From an uncultured Opitutia bacterium (GTDB lineage Bacteria; Verrucomicrobiota; Verrucomicrobiia; Opitutales; Puniceicoccaceae), in NCBI GenBank assembly GCA_913056175.1, contig CAJXLM010000007.1:1-64000 (forward strand): DNA of 64,000 nt, read 5' to 3'. Each line of letters begins with the position of its first letter. The stretch's first letter is position 1. This document shows positions 1 to 8,693 of the stretch, in pieces. The translations under genes were made by a program, and so were the position numbers. The notes beneath the pieces were generated by a model. That model searched no databases, was not told the DNA's origin, and was given only the letters and a program-made list of their open reading frames with translations.

Positions 1-90
1 CTCCTCCGCCCCCAACCGAAACTCCCCCAACAACTCCCCCCGCAAATAGTAGTACCCCTCCCCCCGCAACTTGTACCTCCGCCGTCGCAT
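1..90 (-). CDS. Possible 5' end of a RAYT-like transposase (partial, runs off the window)
   Basis: Read on the minus strand from an ATG at 90-88, 30 codons stay open to the window edge. The peptide starts MRRRRYKLRGEG and continues YYYLRGELLGEF. A basic start followed by a Y-Y-x-L block and a G-E-F-x-L-G-x-E-E segment resembles the N-terminus of REP-associated tyrosine transposases found in Opitutae. The HUH motif and catalytic tyrosine would lie outside the window, so the family assignment is only a resemblance. It stands beside the first repeat island, as expected if such transposases and the repeats travel together. Confidence 0.35.
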   Translation of the reverse strand, partial: MRRRRYKLRGEGYYYLRGELLGEFRLGAEE

Positions 91-1022
91 ACACTCCAAT
101 CCAACACCGCCCTCCCTCTAAGTCAAGCGTGTATAAAGCCTGTCATTATATTCCAGCCAGCGGGCTTAGAGGAGGGGAGTGGGCGGGGGATTCGGGGGGA
201 ATTGTGGGGGAGTGTGGGGGCGGGGTTTTTCTGGGGGTTCGGTTGTGTGGAGGGTCGGGGATCAGCCGTGCTGGGAAGGTTGGGAGGTTTTTGTCCAGCG
301 GGTGGTCATGTTCCGGTGCCTTTTCCTCGCGTGCTGGCGTGCTGGCGGGACGCGGGGTGGTGGGTGGGCTGGGCTGCGGTGTTTCCTCGGCTTTTTCTTG
401 GACGGTCTTGGTCAGCGGTGGCGACCTTTTTGGGGAGGGCGAGCCGGGGGCCGTTGTTGGGGATTCTCGTTCCCGTGGAGAAAGAGGGGTGGGTCCGTGG
501 TTTTGAGGTCGGGAGGCGTGAGAGGGTGGGTGTCCACCGTTTGCTGGTGGACCGGGGAACGGAAACCGTGGGTGTCTGCGCTTGCCGTGCCTTTGGTGCG
601 GGCGGAGGAGGGGTGGGTTCGGGGGCTGCCGAGGTCGGGCGAACGCCGTGGGTGTCTGCGATGGTTTGTGGGTATCTGCGATGGTTCCGACCCCTTTCGG
701 GTGCGGAGCGGTGGGTGTCCGTGAGGGTCCGGGAAGTCTGTGAGGGTCGTGGGTGGAGGGTGTGGCGTTCGCTTGGCCGGTGTCTGGTGCGGAGGGACGG
801 GCAACGGCCCGCCCAAGCGGTCCTCCCCGGCCTCCCCTCGCCGTGCTCGAGAGGTCGGGGTCCGGAAAGGGTAGGACGACCATGCCGTGGCCGTCATGGT
901 CTCCCTGTCAGCATTGCTGGGTCCGGCCTTCAGGAACCCGTGTCCGTGAAAGTTTCTCCACGGGCGCCTAGGGAGAACGGGAGGCCTGGCCGCGGGTGAA
1001 AGTACGTCGCCCCCCCCCGGCC
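91..1022. repeat. Gene-free stretch with repeat island 1 (TGGGTGTC cores)
   Basis: No convincing gene is visible. The stretch is strongly G-rich on the plus strand, which keeps several frames open without a protein-like composition. Exact TGGGTGTC cores lie at 527-534, 569-576, 649-656 and 712-719, with a one-base variant (TGGGTATC) at 669-676. Three of these five continue as TGCG. All are in plus orientation. The remainder of the stretch holds nothing recognised. Confidence 0.75.
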
Positions 1023-1601
1023 TCAACCCGATGTTGGGGGACGGACGGGATGAATGTGGCCACCGAAGATGGCCTGGTAGGTCTTGTTGCGGGGCTGGGG
1101 GAGGCGGGTGAGGTCGTAGCCGGCCCTGCGGACGGCATTGGGTCCGTAGCGGTAGCAGGCGGCGAGGAGTGGATAGTTGAAGTGACCGGCGCGGGAGAGG
1201 CCATCCCGGCAGTAGGCGAGGTAGCGGAGGGCCATGGACAGGTTGGTTCTCCAGTTCCAGGCTCGCCGGTAGGAGAGGTCGCCCACGGTTTCCCAGGCGG
1301 CTTCCGTCATCTGGGCCATCCCTCGGCCCACCCCGTTGCTGGCGTTGGCGTTGAAGGAACTTTCGGCGAACGCGATGGCGTAAACGAAGCCGGGATCGAG
1401 GTGGTACCGTGGTGCTTTTTTCTCGAGGTAGGACCAGATCTTCTCTGGGGGGATTTTCCGGACCTCCGGTCGGCTGCACCCCGACAAGAGCAGAATCAGG
1501 GCGAGGGAGCCGAGGGCGAGGGAGAGAGTCCACCCGTGCGGATGGATCGCTGGCAGCGGGGTTGGCATGCCTGCCCTCAGCCTCTGCGGAACCTCAGCCA
1601 A
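1023..1601 (-). CDS. Lytic transglycosylase lipoprotein (SLT domain)
   Basis: 192 residues. A hydrophobic segment ends in the lipobox LSGC near residue 42, so the mature protein should be an outer- or inner-membrane lipoprotein. The SLT fold follows: FAESSFN near residues 77-83 carries the catalytic glutamate, GVGRGMAQMTEAAW near 90-103 matches the G-x-x-Q-M block, and AACYRYGPNAVRRAGY is the usual A-Y-N-x-G block. The family cleaves peptidoglycan to 1,6-anhydromuropeptides in the periplasm. An alternative ATG at 1568-1566 gives a more typical signal peptide. It lies 9 bases after the stop of the gene at 1611-2726, so the two are probably co-transcribed. Confidence 0.85.
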   Translation of the reverse strand: MAEVPQRLRAGMPTPLPAIHPHGWTLSLALGSLALILLLSGCSRPEVRKIPPEKIWSYLEKKAPRYHLDPGFVYAIAFAESSFNANASNGVGRGMAQMTEAAWETVGDLSYRRAWNWRTNLSMALRYLAYCRDGLSRAGHFNYPLLAACYRYGPNAVRRAGYDLTRLPQPRNKTYQAIFGGHIHPVRPPTSG

Positions 1602-1610
1602 GGCAATCCC

Positions 1611-2726
1611 TTAGGAAGTCCGCGGGCGGACCTCAAGAAAGGGCGGCCAGACCGGGACCGGTACCGTGAAGGGGGGAGGTCCCCAACCGAGAAAGAGCCA
1701 ACCCGCGCGATCCCCCTCGCGGAGAACGCCTTCCCAGAGAGCTTCGTCCCCACTCAGGCGTACCGGGGCACCCTCACGCCACCCGTGGGGAGCATCGAGG
1801 TGCCAGACAGGCTGATCGGGCCCGGCGTCAATCCGCAGGGAAACCGGGCCTCCCGAGGATCCCCGGAGGAAAGCCCTTCCCGCTCCTTCTCCACTCCGCT
1901 CGTAGGTCCACCCCATCCGGTAGGAAAGGCTCCCTCCGGCCCTTCCCTCGACCACCCCCGCGAGGGGTGGGAATCCCGGCGCGTTTCCGAGGAGGAGGAC
2001 TGCTTCGGCGAAGCGCCATTCCGGGTCGAGATAGAGGGTCGCCTCCACGGGAAGGGCCTCCTCCGGCCGGGCCTGCAGGGCGCTCTGCAGCGGCGGGCCG
2101 GGCCCGGTGAAAAGTGCGGGGAGCCGATCCCGGCGGACGTGTCCGCGGAAACTGACCACGTCCTCGAGCGCGTCCCATCCCAACCTGGCGAAAAAGGAGC
2201 CGCGCACTCCCCCACCCTCCAGTCGACCCGTTGCCTCCAGGTTTCCGGCCGGGTTCCGGCGTGCCTCCGCATCCACGCGGAGCCTCGTGGTGTTGTCGCC
2301 GCGCGGGACGGCCACCGCGACCTCGGTGAGCCGAATCTGCCGGACCGGGAACCGATCCGGGTGGAGACGTTCGCGGGCCAGTTCCCGTCCCGCGGTAGGG
2401 TTTTCGAGATCGACCGCGACATTCTGCACGGTCAGCTCCGGAAACGCGCCAAGCCCGAGGAGGGCGGGAGGAGTCACCACCAGGCCGAGGCTTTCGACCG
2501 TGACGGCGCCGAAGCGGCTCCTCCCGGCCAACGGCCCGGCTTCCCATGCGGGCACACCCGGTTGCCATCCCGCGCCCTCCAGCGGAAAGGTCTGGAGCAT
2601 GCGCCACGGTCGCAGGAGGGAGCCGACGAGGAGGAACCCACAGGCCAAGAGGGCGAAGAGCAGAATCCAGAAGCCCGGTCGGCGGAGGAGTGGCCGGGTC
2701 TTCTGGGGCGACGGGAAATGCGGCAT
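1611..2726 (-). CDS. Membrane-anchored protein of unknown function
   Basis: 371 residues from ATG 2726-2724, chosen because the open frame further upstream would overlap the divergent nth gene. After a short basic N-terminus, residues about 15-37 form one hydrophobic helix, then a long region rich in G, P, R and beta-type alternation, with repeated L-G/V-D-x-E-x patterns as in periplasmic beta-sheet proteins. I see no catalytic motif. The single N-terminal anchor followed by a large soluble part is reminiscent of AsmA-like proteins, but I cannot support that family. It precedes the lytic transglycosylase by 9 bases, which suggests an envelope role by context only. Confidence 0.7.
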   Translation of the reverse strand: MPHFPSPQKTRPLLRRPGFWILLFALLACGFLLVGSLLRPWRMLQTFPLEGAGWQPGVPAWEAGPLAGRSRFGAVTVESLGLVVTPPALLGLGAFPELTVQNVAVDLENPTAGRELARERLHPDRFPVRQIRLTEVAVAVPRGDNTTRLRVDAEARRNPAGNLEATGRLEGGGVRGSFFARLGWDALEDVVSFRGHVRRDRLPALFTGPGPPLQSALQARPEEALPVEATLYLDPEWRFAEAVLLLGNAPGFPPLAGVVEGRAGGSLSYRMGWTYERSGEGAGRAFLRGSSGGPVSLRIDAGPDQPVWHLDAPHGWREGAPVRLSGDEALWEGVLREGDRAGWLFLGWGPPPFTVPVPVWPPFLEVRPRTS

Positions 2727-2829
2727 GGGGACCGGGGAGGAATAGCGCCGCGACCAGGGCCTGTCGATGGAGAGCTTTGCGGGCGGATTGGGATTGTGGG
2801 CGAGCCCCGGCCTTCCTGCACTCTTTTGC

Positions 2830-3492
2830 ATGACTCGCCAGGAACGCGCCCACATCGTCGCCGGGGAGCTCGCCCACCGCTTCCCGGCGACGCCCATCCC
2901 GCTCGACCACTCCGACGCCTACACCCTGCTCGTCGCGGTGATGCTCTCGGCCCAATGCACGGACGAAAGGGTCAACCAGGTAACCCCGGGCCTTTTCAGC
3001 CGCGCCTCCACCCCTGCGGCCATGGCCGCGCTCCCCGTAGAAGAGGTGCAAGGCCTCATCCGTTCGTGTGGGCTGGCCCCAGCAAAGGCGAAGAATCTGG
3101 TGGCGCTCTCCCAGCAGCTTCTCTCCGAGCACGGCGGCGAGGTCCCGGCGGACTGGGAAGCCCTCGAGGCCTTGCCCGGGGTGGGCCACAAGACCGCCTC
3201 CGTGGTCATGGTCCAGGCCTTCGGCGTGCCCGCCTTCCCCGTTGACACCCACATCCACCGGCTCGCCCGCGTGTGGCGGCTTTCCCGAGCGGGCAACGTG
3301 GCCCAGACCGAGCGGGACCTGAAAAAACTCTACCCCGCGGAGGAGTGGGGCGCCCTCCACCTGCGGATGATTTTCTACGGCCGGGAAGTCTGCCCGGCCC
3401 GCGGCTGCGACGGGAAGTGGTGCCCGCTCTGCCAGCGGCTGTTCCCCCCCAAGAAGGGAGGTATGCTTACTCCTCCGGCTTCGTCTTCCTGA
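2830..3492 (+). CDS. nth: Endonuclease III
   Basis: 220 residues from ATG 2830. A DNA glycosylase/AP lyase of base excision repair that removes oxidised pyrimidines. The helix-hairpin-helix LPGVGHKTASVV (about 115-126) contains the catalytic lysine, and VDTHIHRLARVW (about 138-149) the catalytic aspartate. The C-terminal iron-sulfur region differs from the textbook C-x6-C-x2-C-x5-C: it reads CPARGCDGKWCPLC (C-x4-C-x4-C-x2-C) and no cysteine follows. The last 26 bases overlap the convergent small basic protein gene. Divergent from the membrane protein at 2726, with about 100 bases between the two starts for both promoters. Confidence 0.92.
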   Translation: MTRQERAHIVAGELAHRFPATPIPLDHSDAYTLLVAVMLSAQCTDERVNQVTPGLFSRASTPAAMAALPVEEVQGLIRSCGLAPAKAKNLVALSQQLLSEHGGEVPADWEALEALPGVGHKTASVVMVQAFGVPAFPVDTHIHRLARVWRLSRAGNVAQTERDLKKLYPAEEWGALHLRMIFYGREVCPARGCDGKWCPLCQRLFPPKKGGMLTPPASSS

Positions 3493-3625
3493 GCCCGACC
3501 ACCCGGTCGCCTTCCTGCCACTGGCCCCGACGGCGGAGGAGCTCCACCCGCTCGAAGCGAGTCAGCACATTTCTCTTCTTGCGGCTGTCGGCGCCGCCGG
3601 CACTGAAACTGCGGTGTTGGCTCAT
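3467..3625 (-). CDS. Small basic protein of the Chlamydiae/Verrucomicrobia/Planctomycetes family
   Basis: 52 residues starting MSQHRSFSAGG and ending GLRKTKPEE. The central KRNVLTRFERVELL and GQWQEGDRV blocks match the small, highly conserved basic protein described as a PVC-superphylum marker family (TIGR04137 as I recall it). Its function is not established; size, charge and conservation suggest an RNA or ribosome-associated role. This is the best taxonomic signature in the window. Its 3' end overlaps nth by 26 bases tail to tail. Confidence 0.9.
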   Translation of the reverse strand: MSQHRSFSAGGADSRKKRNVLTRFERVELLRRRGQWQEGDRVVGLRKTKPEE

Positions 3626-3708
3626 GGGAGACTCGAAGCAAAAACAAATCCCACGCCCCATGGCAAGGGGGAAGTGACCCCAACGGCGAGGCCGTTCTCG
3701 CCCTCGCC

Positions 3709-3987
3709 TCAGCGGGGCGGCCGCGGATCCGGATGCAGGCCTGCCTTTTTCCGGCGCATCTGGTCGGTCAGCGTCACCCGGAACATCTGGGTCGCCAGCC
3801 AGAAAACCCCGGCGAGGGGCAGCGCCGTAAACCCCGAGAACAGCCACGTGTAGAACTCCGTTTGCGCCGGCACGAAGGGCCGGAGCAGGTAGCTCATGAA
3901 CACGAAGAACAGTCCGGTAAGAAGCAGGTCGAAAACGATGCGGCCCGGGGTGGTCAGCTTGGCTTCCTCGTCGGTCTCGTCGGGCAT
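3709..3987 (-). CDS. Small two-helix membrane protein
   Basis: 92 residues from ATG 3987-3985, starting MPDETDEEAKLTTPGR. Two hydrophobic helices (about residues 17-37 and 49-68) are linked by a short polar loop, with a basic C-terminus ending in RRKKAGLHPDPRPPR. This suggests an N-in, C-in small inner-membrane protein under the positive-inside rule. No family recognised. It lies 83 bases upstream of the small basic protein on the same strand and may be co-transcribed with it. It is divergent from the metallophosphoesterase at 4093. Confidence 0.7.
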   Translation of the reverse strand: MPDETDEEAKLTTPGRIVFDLLLTGLFFVFMSYLLRPFVPAQTEFYTWLFSGFTALPLAGVFWLATQMFRVTLTDQMRRKKAGLHPDPRPPR

Positions 3988-4092
3988 GATGGCGGATTGA
4001 AAAGGCCACGGGGGCCCGGTGGCAAGCCTCGAGCGGTCCGCCCCGGAGTTTGACAGTCGCCCCGTCCTCCGCTTTGTCTTACTCGTGAACCC

Positions 4093-4962
4093 GTGGGGCG
4101 TTTGAAATCTTCCACTCTCCAGTTCAAGACGATTATCCTGTCGGACGTTCATCTGGGGACGCGCGACTGCCGGGTGGACGAGGTCAACCACTTCCTCAAG
4201 CACACCCACAGCGAGCGCCTCATCCTGAATGGGGACATCGTGGACGGGTGGAGCCTCTCGCGACGGGGAGGCTGGACCAAGAAGCACACCCGTTTCCTGC
4301 GCCTCGTCCTGAAGAAGCTGGAGAAGAAGAACACCGAGGTCATCTACACCCGCGGCAACCACGACGACATCCTCAACCGCTTCCTCCCGCTTTTCTTCGG
4401 GAAATTGCAGATCGTCAACGAGTACATCCACGAGACCCCCAGCGGCCGCTACCTTGTCGTGCACGGCGACGGCTTTGACTCGATCACCACGAACCACCGC
4501 TGGATCGCCCACCTCGGCGATATCGGATACCAGTCGCTCCTCCGGGTGAACCGTTTCTACAACCACTACCGGAACTGGCGGGGCAAGCCGTACTATTCCC
4601 TGAGCAAGGACATCAAGGCGCGGGTCAAGTCCGCCGTCAGCTTCGTCAGCAAATACGAGGAAAAGCTGCGGGAGCTGGCGACCGCCCGGGAGTGCCGCGG
4701 GATCATTTGTGGCCACATCCACACCCCGGCGGACAAGTACATCGAGGACATCCATTACCTCAACAGCGGGGACTGGGTGGAGTCGCTCACTGCGCTCGTC
4801 GAGCACTTCGACGGCCGCTTCGAGATCCTTTCCTACGAGGAGTTCCGCCGTCGCTTGCAGGAGAAGAAGGCCGCCCGGCACGGGTCGGCCCCCACCTCTC
4901 CGGCGGAGTTGCCTCCCGTGGAGGAGGATGAAGCCGCCGAGGCCCTTGCCGGTCGGGGCTGA
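4093..4962 (+). CDS. LpxH-like metallophosphoesterase (UDP-2,3-diacylglucosamine diphosphatase family)
   Basis: 289 residues from GTG 4093. All metal-binding motifs of calcineurin-like phosphoesterases are present: SDVHLG (17-22), NGDIVDGW (46-53), RGNHDD (87-92), VVHGDGFD (122-129) and ICGHIHTP (205-212). The long insert with YNHYRNWRGKPYYSLSKDI is typical of the UDP-2,3-diacylglucosamine diphosphatase group that acts in lipid A synthesis, although many members of this subgroup have no proven substrate. The Glu/Ala-rich C-terminal 35 residues look disordered. It stands alone in front of cysJ, separated by about 150 bases. Confidence 0.85.
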   Translation: MGRLKSSTLQFKTIILSDVHLGTRDCRVDEVNHFLKHTHSERLILNGDIVDGWSLSRRGGWTKKHTRFLRLVLKKLEKKNTEVIYTRGNHDDILNRFLPLFFGKLQIVNEYIHETPSGRYLVVHGDGFDSITTNHRWIAHLGDIGYQSLLRVNRFYNHYRNWRGKPYYSLSKDIKARVKSAVSFVSKYEEKLRELATARECRGIICGHIHTPADKYIEDIHYLNSGDWVESLTALVEHFDGRFEILSYEEFRRRLQEKKAARHGSAPTSPAELPPVEEDEAAEALAGRG

Positions 4963-5111
4963 CCGGGCTTCCCCGCGGTCGAAAAAAATACTTGCGCGCG
5001 GCTTGCGGGCCGTCGGAACCTTGCCACCGTCAGGAATCGGCTCTTTGGCTCTCAAGCCCGCGAAGAAGGGCCACGACGACCCACCCGGGACCCTTCACCC
5101 TCTCGCCTGCC

Positions 5112-6980
5112 ATGCCCGAAATGCGCCCACAACTTCCTGCCGACGCCCCGGTGAGCCCTGCCCTGCGCGAGGCTCTCGACCACTGGTTGGTCAGTGCCGG
5201 ACCGGCGGAGCACTCCTGGTTGGCCGGATTTCTTGCCGGGGTCGCCTCGGCCGGAAGCGCTTCGCCCGCCGGCGCGACCCATGGCGGAGCCCCGGCCGCC
5301 GGGGTTCCCCTGACCATCGCCTTCGCCACCGAGTCGGGCAATGCCGAGGGGCTGGCGGAGGAGGCCGGGAACCGGGCCCGCCAGCGAGGTTTCGAGACAA
5401 CGGTCACCGATCTCGGGGAGATCGACCCCACCGATCTCGAGGGGGTGGAAAACCTGCTCCTCATCGCCAGCACCTGGGGTGAGGGCGACCCGCCCGACCG
5501 GGCGACCGCTTTCTACGAGAAGCTTATCGCCGAGGATGCGCCCCGCTTTGAGGGCTGCCGGTATTCCCTTCTCGCCCTTGGCGACACCAGCTACGAGTAC
5601 TTCTGTGGTTTTGGTAAGGATCTCGACCGGCGCATGGAGGAGCTCGGAGGGCGCCGGATCGTCGAGCGCGTGGACAGCGATGTCGAGTTCGAGGAACCCT
5701 TCCACCGCTGGTTCGAGGGCACCATGGAGGAACTGCTTGCGGAGGTCGGGGCGTCCGTCCCCGCCGCAGCTTCCACCTCGGCCGCTTCCCCCGTAACCAC
5801 CCAGTGGGCCACCGTCGGAGGTGGATCGACCGGGACCGTGGCGGCTCCCCCCGCCGAGCCGTACACGAAGAAGAATCCCTTCCCCGCGCCCCTCGTCGAG
5901 AAAGTGAACCTCAATGGTCCCGGCTCGGCCAAGGAAACCCTCCACCTCGAATTCTCGCTGGAGGAGTCCGGGTTGACCTATGCGCCCGGGGACGCCGTGG
6001 GTGTCTACCCGGAGAATTGCCCCCTCTACGTCTCTGAACTCCTCCGGGTCACCGGGCTCGAGGGAGAGGAGCGCGTGCGGCTCGCCGAGGGCAAGATGCC
6101 CCTGCGCGAGGCCCTCCTGCGCCACCTCGATGTCACCAGCCTCTCCAAGCCCATCCTCGAGAAGTACCAGGAGAAGGCGGAGAGCGCGGAGCTCGCGCGC
6201 CTCCTCGACCCCGAGCACCGGGAGGAGCTGCAGGAATGGCTGTGGGGCCGGGAGCTCGTCGACCTCCTCGAGCAGTACCCGCTGCCCGGGCTGGCCGAGC
6301 AGGACCTCGCCGATCTTCTCCGCAAGTTGCCCCCGCGGCTCTACTCGATCGCCTCTTCCCCCCTCGCCCATCCCGAGCAGGTCCACCTCACCGTGGCCGC
6401 CGTGCGCTACCACAGCCATGGCCGCCCGCGGAAGGGGGTGTGCTCCACCTATCTCGGTGACCTCGTCGAGCTCGGCGAGACCGTCCCCGTCTACTTCCAG
6501 GAGAACAAGAAGTTCCGCCTCCCGGACGACCCCGACACGCCGATCATCATGGTGGGCCCCGGCACCGGGATCGCTCCCTTCCGCGCCTTTCTCGAGGAGC
6601 GCGACCTCACCGGCGCGAAGGGGCAGAACTGGCTCTTCTTTGGCGACCAGCACTTCCAGACGGACTTCCTCTACCAGGCCGAGTGGCAGGACTACCTCAA
6701 GCGTGGACCGCTCACCCGGATGGACGTGGCCTTCTCGCGCGACGGCGAGCAGAAGATCTACGTGCAGCACCGCATGAGGGAACGGGCCCGCGACCTCTAC
6801 GCCTGGCTTGAGGAAGGTGCCTACTTCTATGTGTGCGGCGACGCCTCCCGCATGGCGAAGGACGTGGCGACGGCCCTCCAGGAGATCGTGCGCGACCAGG
6901 GCGATCTCCCCGAGGAGGAGGCCGCCGCGTACGTGAAGCGGTTGAAGAAGGAAAAGCGCTACCAGCAGGACGTGTACTGA
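5112..6980 (+). CDS. cysJ: Assimilatory sulfite reductase flavoprotein subunit
   Basis: 622 residues from ATG 5112. Order of domains: a short N-terminal region, an FMN-binding flavodoxin domain (about 65-205, with FATESGNAEGLAEE and STWGEGDPPD), a linker, an FAD-binding domain with RLYSIASSP (about 415) and GVCSTYLGDL, and the NADPH-binding part with GPGTGIAPFRAFLEER. The C-terminus KRYQQDVY matches the CysJ family signature. The enzyme passes electrons from NADPH to the sulfite reductase hemoprotein. No CysI partner lies next to it. The frame is open 40 codons further upstream but lacks family similarity there. It is followed by a convergent xylulokinase gene. Confidence 0.88.
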   Translation: MPEMRPQLPADAPVSPALREALDHWLVSAGPAEHSWLAGFLAGVASAGSASPAGATHGGAPAAGVPLTIAFATESGNAEGLAEEAGNRARQRGFETTVTDLGEIDPTDLEGVENLLLIASTWGEGDPPDRATAFYEKLIAEDAPRFEGCRYSLLALGDTSYEYFCGFGKDLDRRMEELGGRRIVERVDSDVEFEEPFHRWFEGTMEELLAEVGASVPAAASTSAASPVTTQWATVGGGSTGTVAAPPAEPYTKKNPFPAPLVEKVNLNGPGSAKETLHLEFSLEESGLTYAPGDAVGVYPENCPLYVSELLRVTGLEGEERVRLAEGKMPLREALLRHLDVTSLSKPILEKYQEKAESAELARLLDPEHREELQEWLWGRELVDLLEQYPLPGLAEQDLADLLRKLPPRLYSIASSPLAHPEQVHLTVAAVRYHSHGRPRKGVCSTYLGDLVELGETVPVYFQENKKFRLPDDPDTPIIMVGPGTGIAPFRAFLEERDLTGAKGQNWLFFGDQHFQTDFLYQAEWQDYLKRGPLTRMDVAFSRDGEQKIYVQHRMRERARDLYAWLEEGAYFYVCGDASRMAKDVATALQEIVRDQGDLPEEEAAAYVKRLKKEKRYQQDVY

Positions 6981-6981
6981 C

Positions 6982-7004
6982 CGGGACGCCTCGGGCACGT
7001 CCCG
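6982..7004. terminator. GC-rich hairpin between convergent cysJ and xylulokinase genes
   Basis: CGGGACG at 6982-6988 and CGTCCCG at 6998-7004 form a perfect 7-bp stem with a 9-base loop, starting two bases after the cysJ stop. There is no T-tract on either strand, so this is at most a weak or Rho-assisted bidirectional terminator. Confidence 0.35.
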
Positions 7005-7011
7005 CCTGCGC

Positions 7012-8577
7012 TCAACCCAGCCCTTCTCGCGCGGTACGCTCCAGTTCGCGGTAGGCCCGCAGCGCCTCCTCGTAGACAGGCTGGCGGTCGGGGACGGGCT
7101 CGCTCTCCTCCCGGGTCGGGCAAAAGCGATCGGTGAGCGCGTCCCAGCTCCCGGCCCCGTCGGCCTCGGCGGCCCGGAGGGCGGCTCCGAGGGCGGAGGA
7201 GTTCCCGACCGCCAGTCGCCGCACCGGACGCTGGAAGACGTCCGCGAGGACTTGGCGGTAGCCCGCGGAGGCGGCTCCACCCCCCGTCACCCGGAGGTGG
7301 TCCGGCTCTCCCGGCATCCATGCCGAGTGCAGGCGGAGGGCCAGCACCTGGGCCTCCACCACCGCGCGGACCTCGGTGGCCGGGTCGGTGCGCCGCTCCA
7401 CGAAGGCCGCCTCGCCCCCACGCCGCACGCCCGCGATGGGCACGCGCGGCGTGATCTCCGGGACGAACCAGGGCAGCAGGCGGTTGCCCCGATTGCCCGG
7501 TGGGGTCCGCGCGAAGGCATCCCCGTCGAACCACCCCCATTCCAGCCCGTGCTCCCGCTTGACCGCCTCCCGGGCGAGGGAACCGTTCGCGAAGCAGATC
7601 AGGCTGAGGTAGCCCCCGGCGGGTCCCGCAAAAACATGGCCATAGCCCTCCGGGTCGCCCACCGGTTGCTCCAGCCGGCCGAAGAGGGTGTCGCTGGTCC
7701 CCAGGCTGACCACCCGGCAGTCCACCCCCATCGCTCCGGTGCCGGCCAGACTGCTCGGGTTGTCGCCGGTCCAGGCGTAGACCGGCAGGCCCGGCCGGAG
7801 GCCATACCGGCGGAAGTAGGGGGAGAGGTAGCCCGCTGGCCGCCGGGAAGGAACCAGCCCCGGCAGGCGCTCCCGCAAGTGGGGGGCGGTCGCCGCGAGC
7901 AGGTCCGGATGCCACTCGAGCCGCCGCAGGTCGAGGAGGTTCATGCCGGAGGCATCCGCATGGTCGAGCGGGGCCGGTCGGCCGCAGAGGACCGAGGCGA
8001 GAAAGGAGCTGACCAGATCGATCCGGGCCGTACGCGCGTAGGCCTCCGGCTCCTCCCGGGCGAACTTGCGAATCTGTGGGCCGGTGAACCTCTCCGTAGC
8101 CGGCGAACCGGTGATCGCGCGCACCCGGCCGCCCACCGCTTCCTCCAGGGCCCAGCAGTCCTCGCCGGTACTCGTGTCGAGCCAAATGGGTGCGGTGGGC
8201 CGGGCGAGCGCCGGGGCCACCGCCTCCGGAAGGGAGCCGGAGCCGTCGAGGTTGTCCAACCGGGAGGCAAGGCTCTCGTTCGTGTAGACGGAACCGTGTT
8301 GTTGGGCGGCTCCGCTCAGGGCGGCCACCTCCCCAAGGGGAACCCCGGCCTCCTTCCACCGGGCGAGGAGAAGGTCGAGGGCGGCCAGCCAGAGAAGCGG
8401 ATCCGCGTGCACGACCCCGTCCTCTCCCGAGGGCAGGAAGCCCTGCGGGGAAGCGTAGCCCGGCAGGTCCTCCCCGTAGGAGAGAACCTCCTCGGCCACG
8501 ACGGTACCGGTGTCCGTGTCGAGGAGCAGGCCGGTGAGGCTCTGCGTGCTGCTGTCGAGACCGAGGTAGAGGGGCAT
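7012..8577 (-). CDS. xylB: Xylulokinase (FGGY family carbohydrate kinase)
   Basis: 521 residues. The start YLGLDSSTQSLTGLLLD is the phosphate-1 motif of FGGY kinases; GAAQQHGSVY (about 90-99) and the ADASGMNLLDL block match xylulokinases, including the longer eukaryote-like type. The second ATP-binding part has SLGTSDTLFG (about 290) and RVTGGGAASAGYRQVLADVF near 430. It phosphorylates D-xylulose to feed the pentose phosphate pathway. Closely related FGGY kinases for other pentuloses cannot be excluded. No xylose isomerase or sugar regulator is adjacent. It is divergent from the VOC gene across an AT-richer gap (8578-8693). Confidence 0.83.
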   Translation of the reverse strand: MPLYLGLDSSTQSLTGLLLDTDTGTVVAEEVLSYGEDLPGYASPQGFLPSGEDGVVHADPLLWLAALDLLLARWKEAGVPLGEVAALSGAAQQHGSVYTNESLASRLDNLDGSGSLPEAVAPALARPTAPIWLDTSTGEDCWALEEAVGGRVRAITGSPATERFTGPQIRKFAREEPEAYARTARIDLVSSFLASVLCGRPAPLDHADASGMNLLDLRRLEWHPDLLAATAPHLRERLPGLVPSRRPAGYLSPYFRRYGLRPGLPVYAWTGDNPSSLAGTGAMGVDCRVVSLGTSDTLFGRLEQPVGDPEGYGHVFAGPAGGYLSLICFANGSLAREAVKREHGLEWGWFDGDAFARTPPGNRGNRLLPWFVPEITPRVPIAGVRRGGEAAFVERRTDPATEVRAVVEAQVLALRLHSAWMPGEPDHLRVTGGGAASAGYRQVLADVFQRPVRRLAVGNSSALGAALRAAEADGAGSWDALTDRFCPTREESEPVPDRQPVYEEALRAYRELERTAREGLG

Positions 8578-8693
8578 CGGGCGGGAGGGGCGGCGGAATT
8601 ACACTTGTATTTATCTCAGAACAATTCAAACTCTTCTCCACCGGAGAGCGCAACCTCCTTCGCCGTCCCCCCTTTGTTCCCCTGCCCCCACTC
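8578..8693. promoter_or_regulatory. AT-richer divergent promoter region
   Basis: 116 bases between two divergent starts. Positions 8596-8632 are clearly AT-rich against the surrounding high-GC DNA and contain GAATT and AATTC arms about 22 bases apart. I cannot assign unambiguous -35/-10 boxes, but this is the only place where both promoters can lie. Confidence 0.4.

Noticed and set aside
146-1533. Several long open frames on both strands in and beside island 1
   Set aside because: They overlap each other in all frames, are rich in Pro, Arg and Gly, and show no family motif; the G-rich DNA simply lacks stop codons. The true gene in the area is the lytic transglycosylase at 1023-1601.
4992-5111. 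Riboswitch upstream of cysJ
   Set aside because: The leader has an A-run and some GC stems, but I could not fit it to a SAM or related sulfur-responsive fold.
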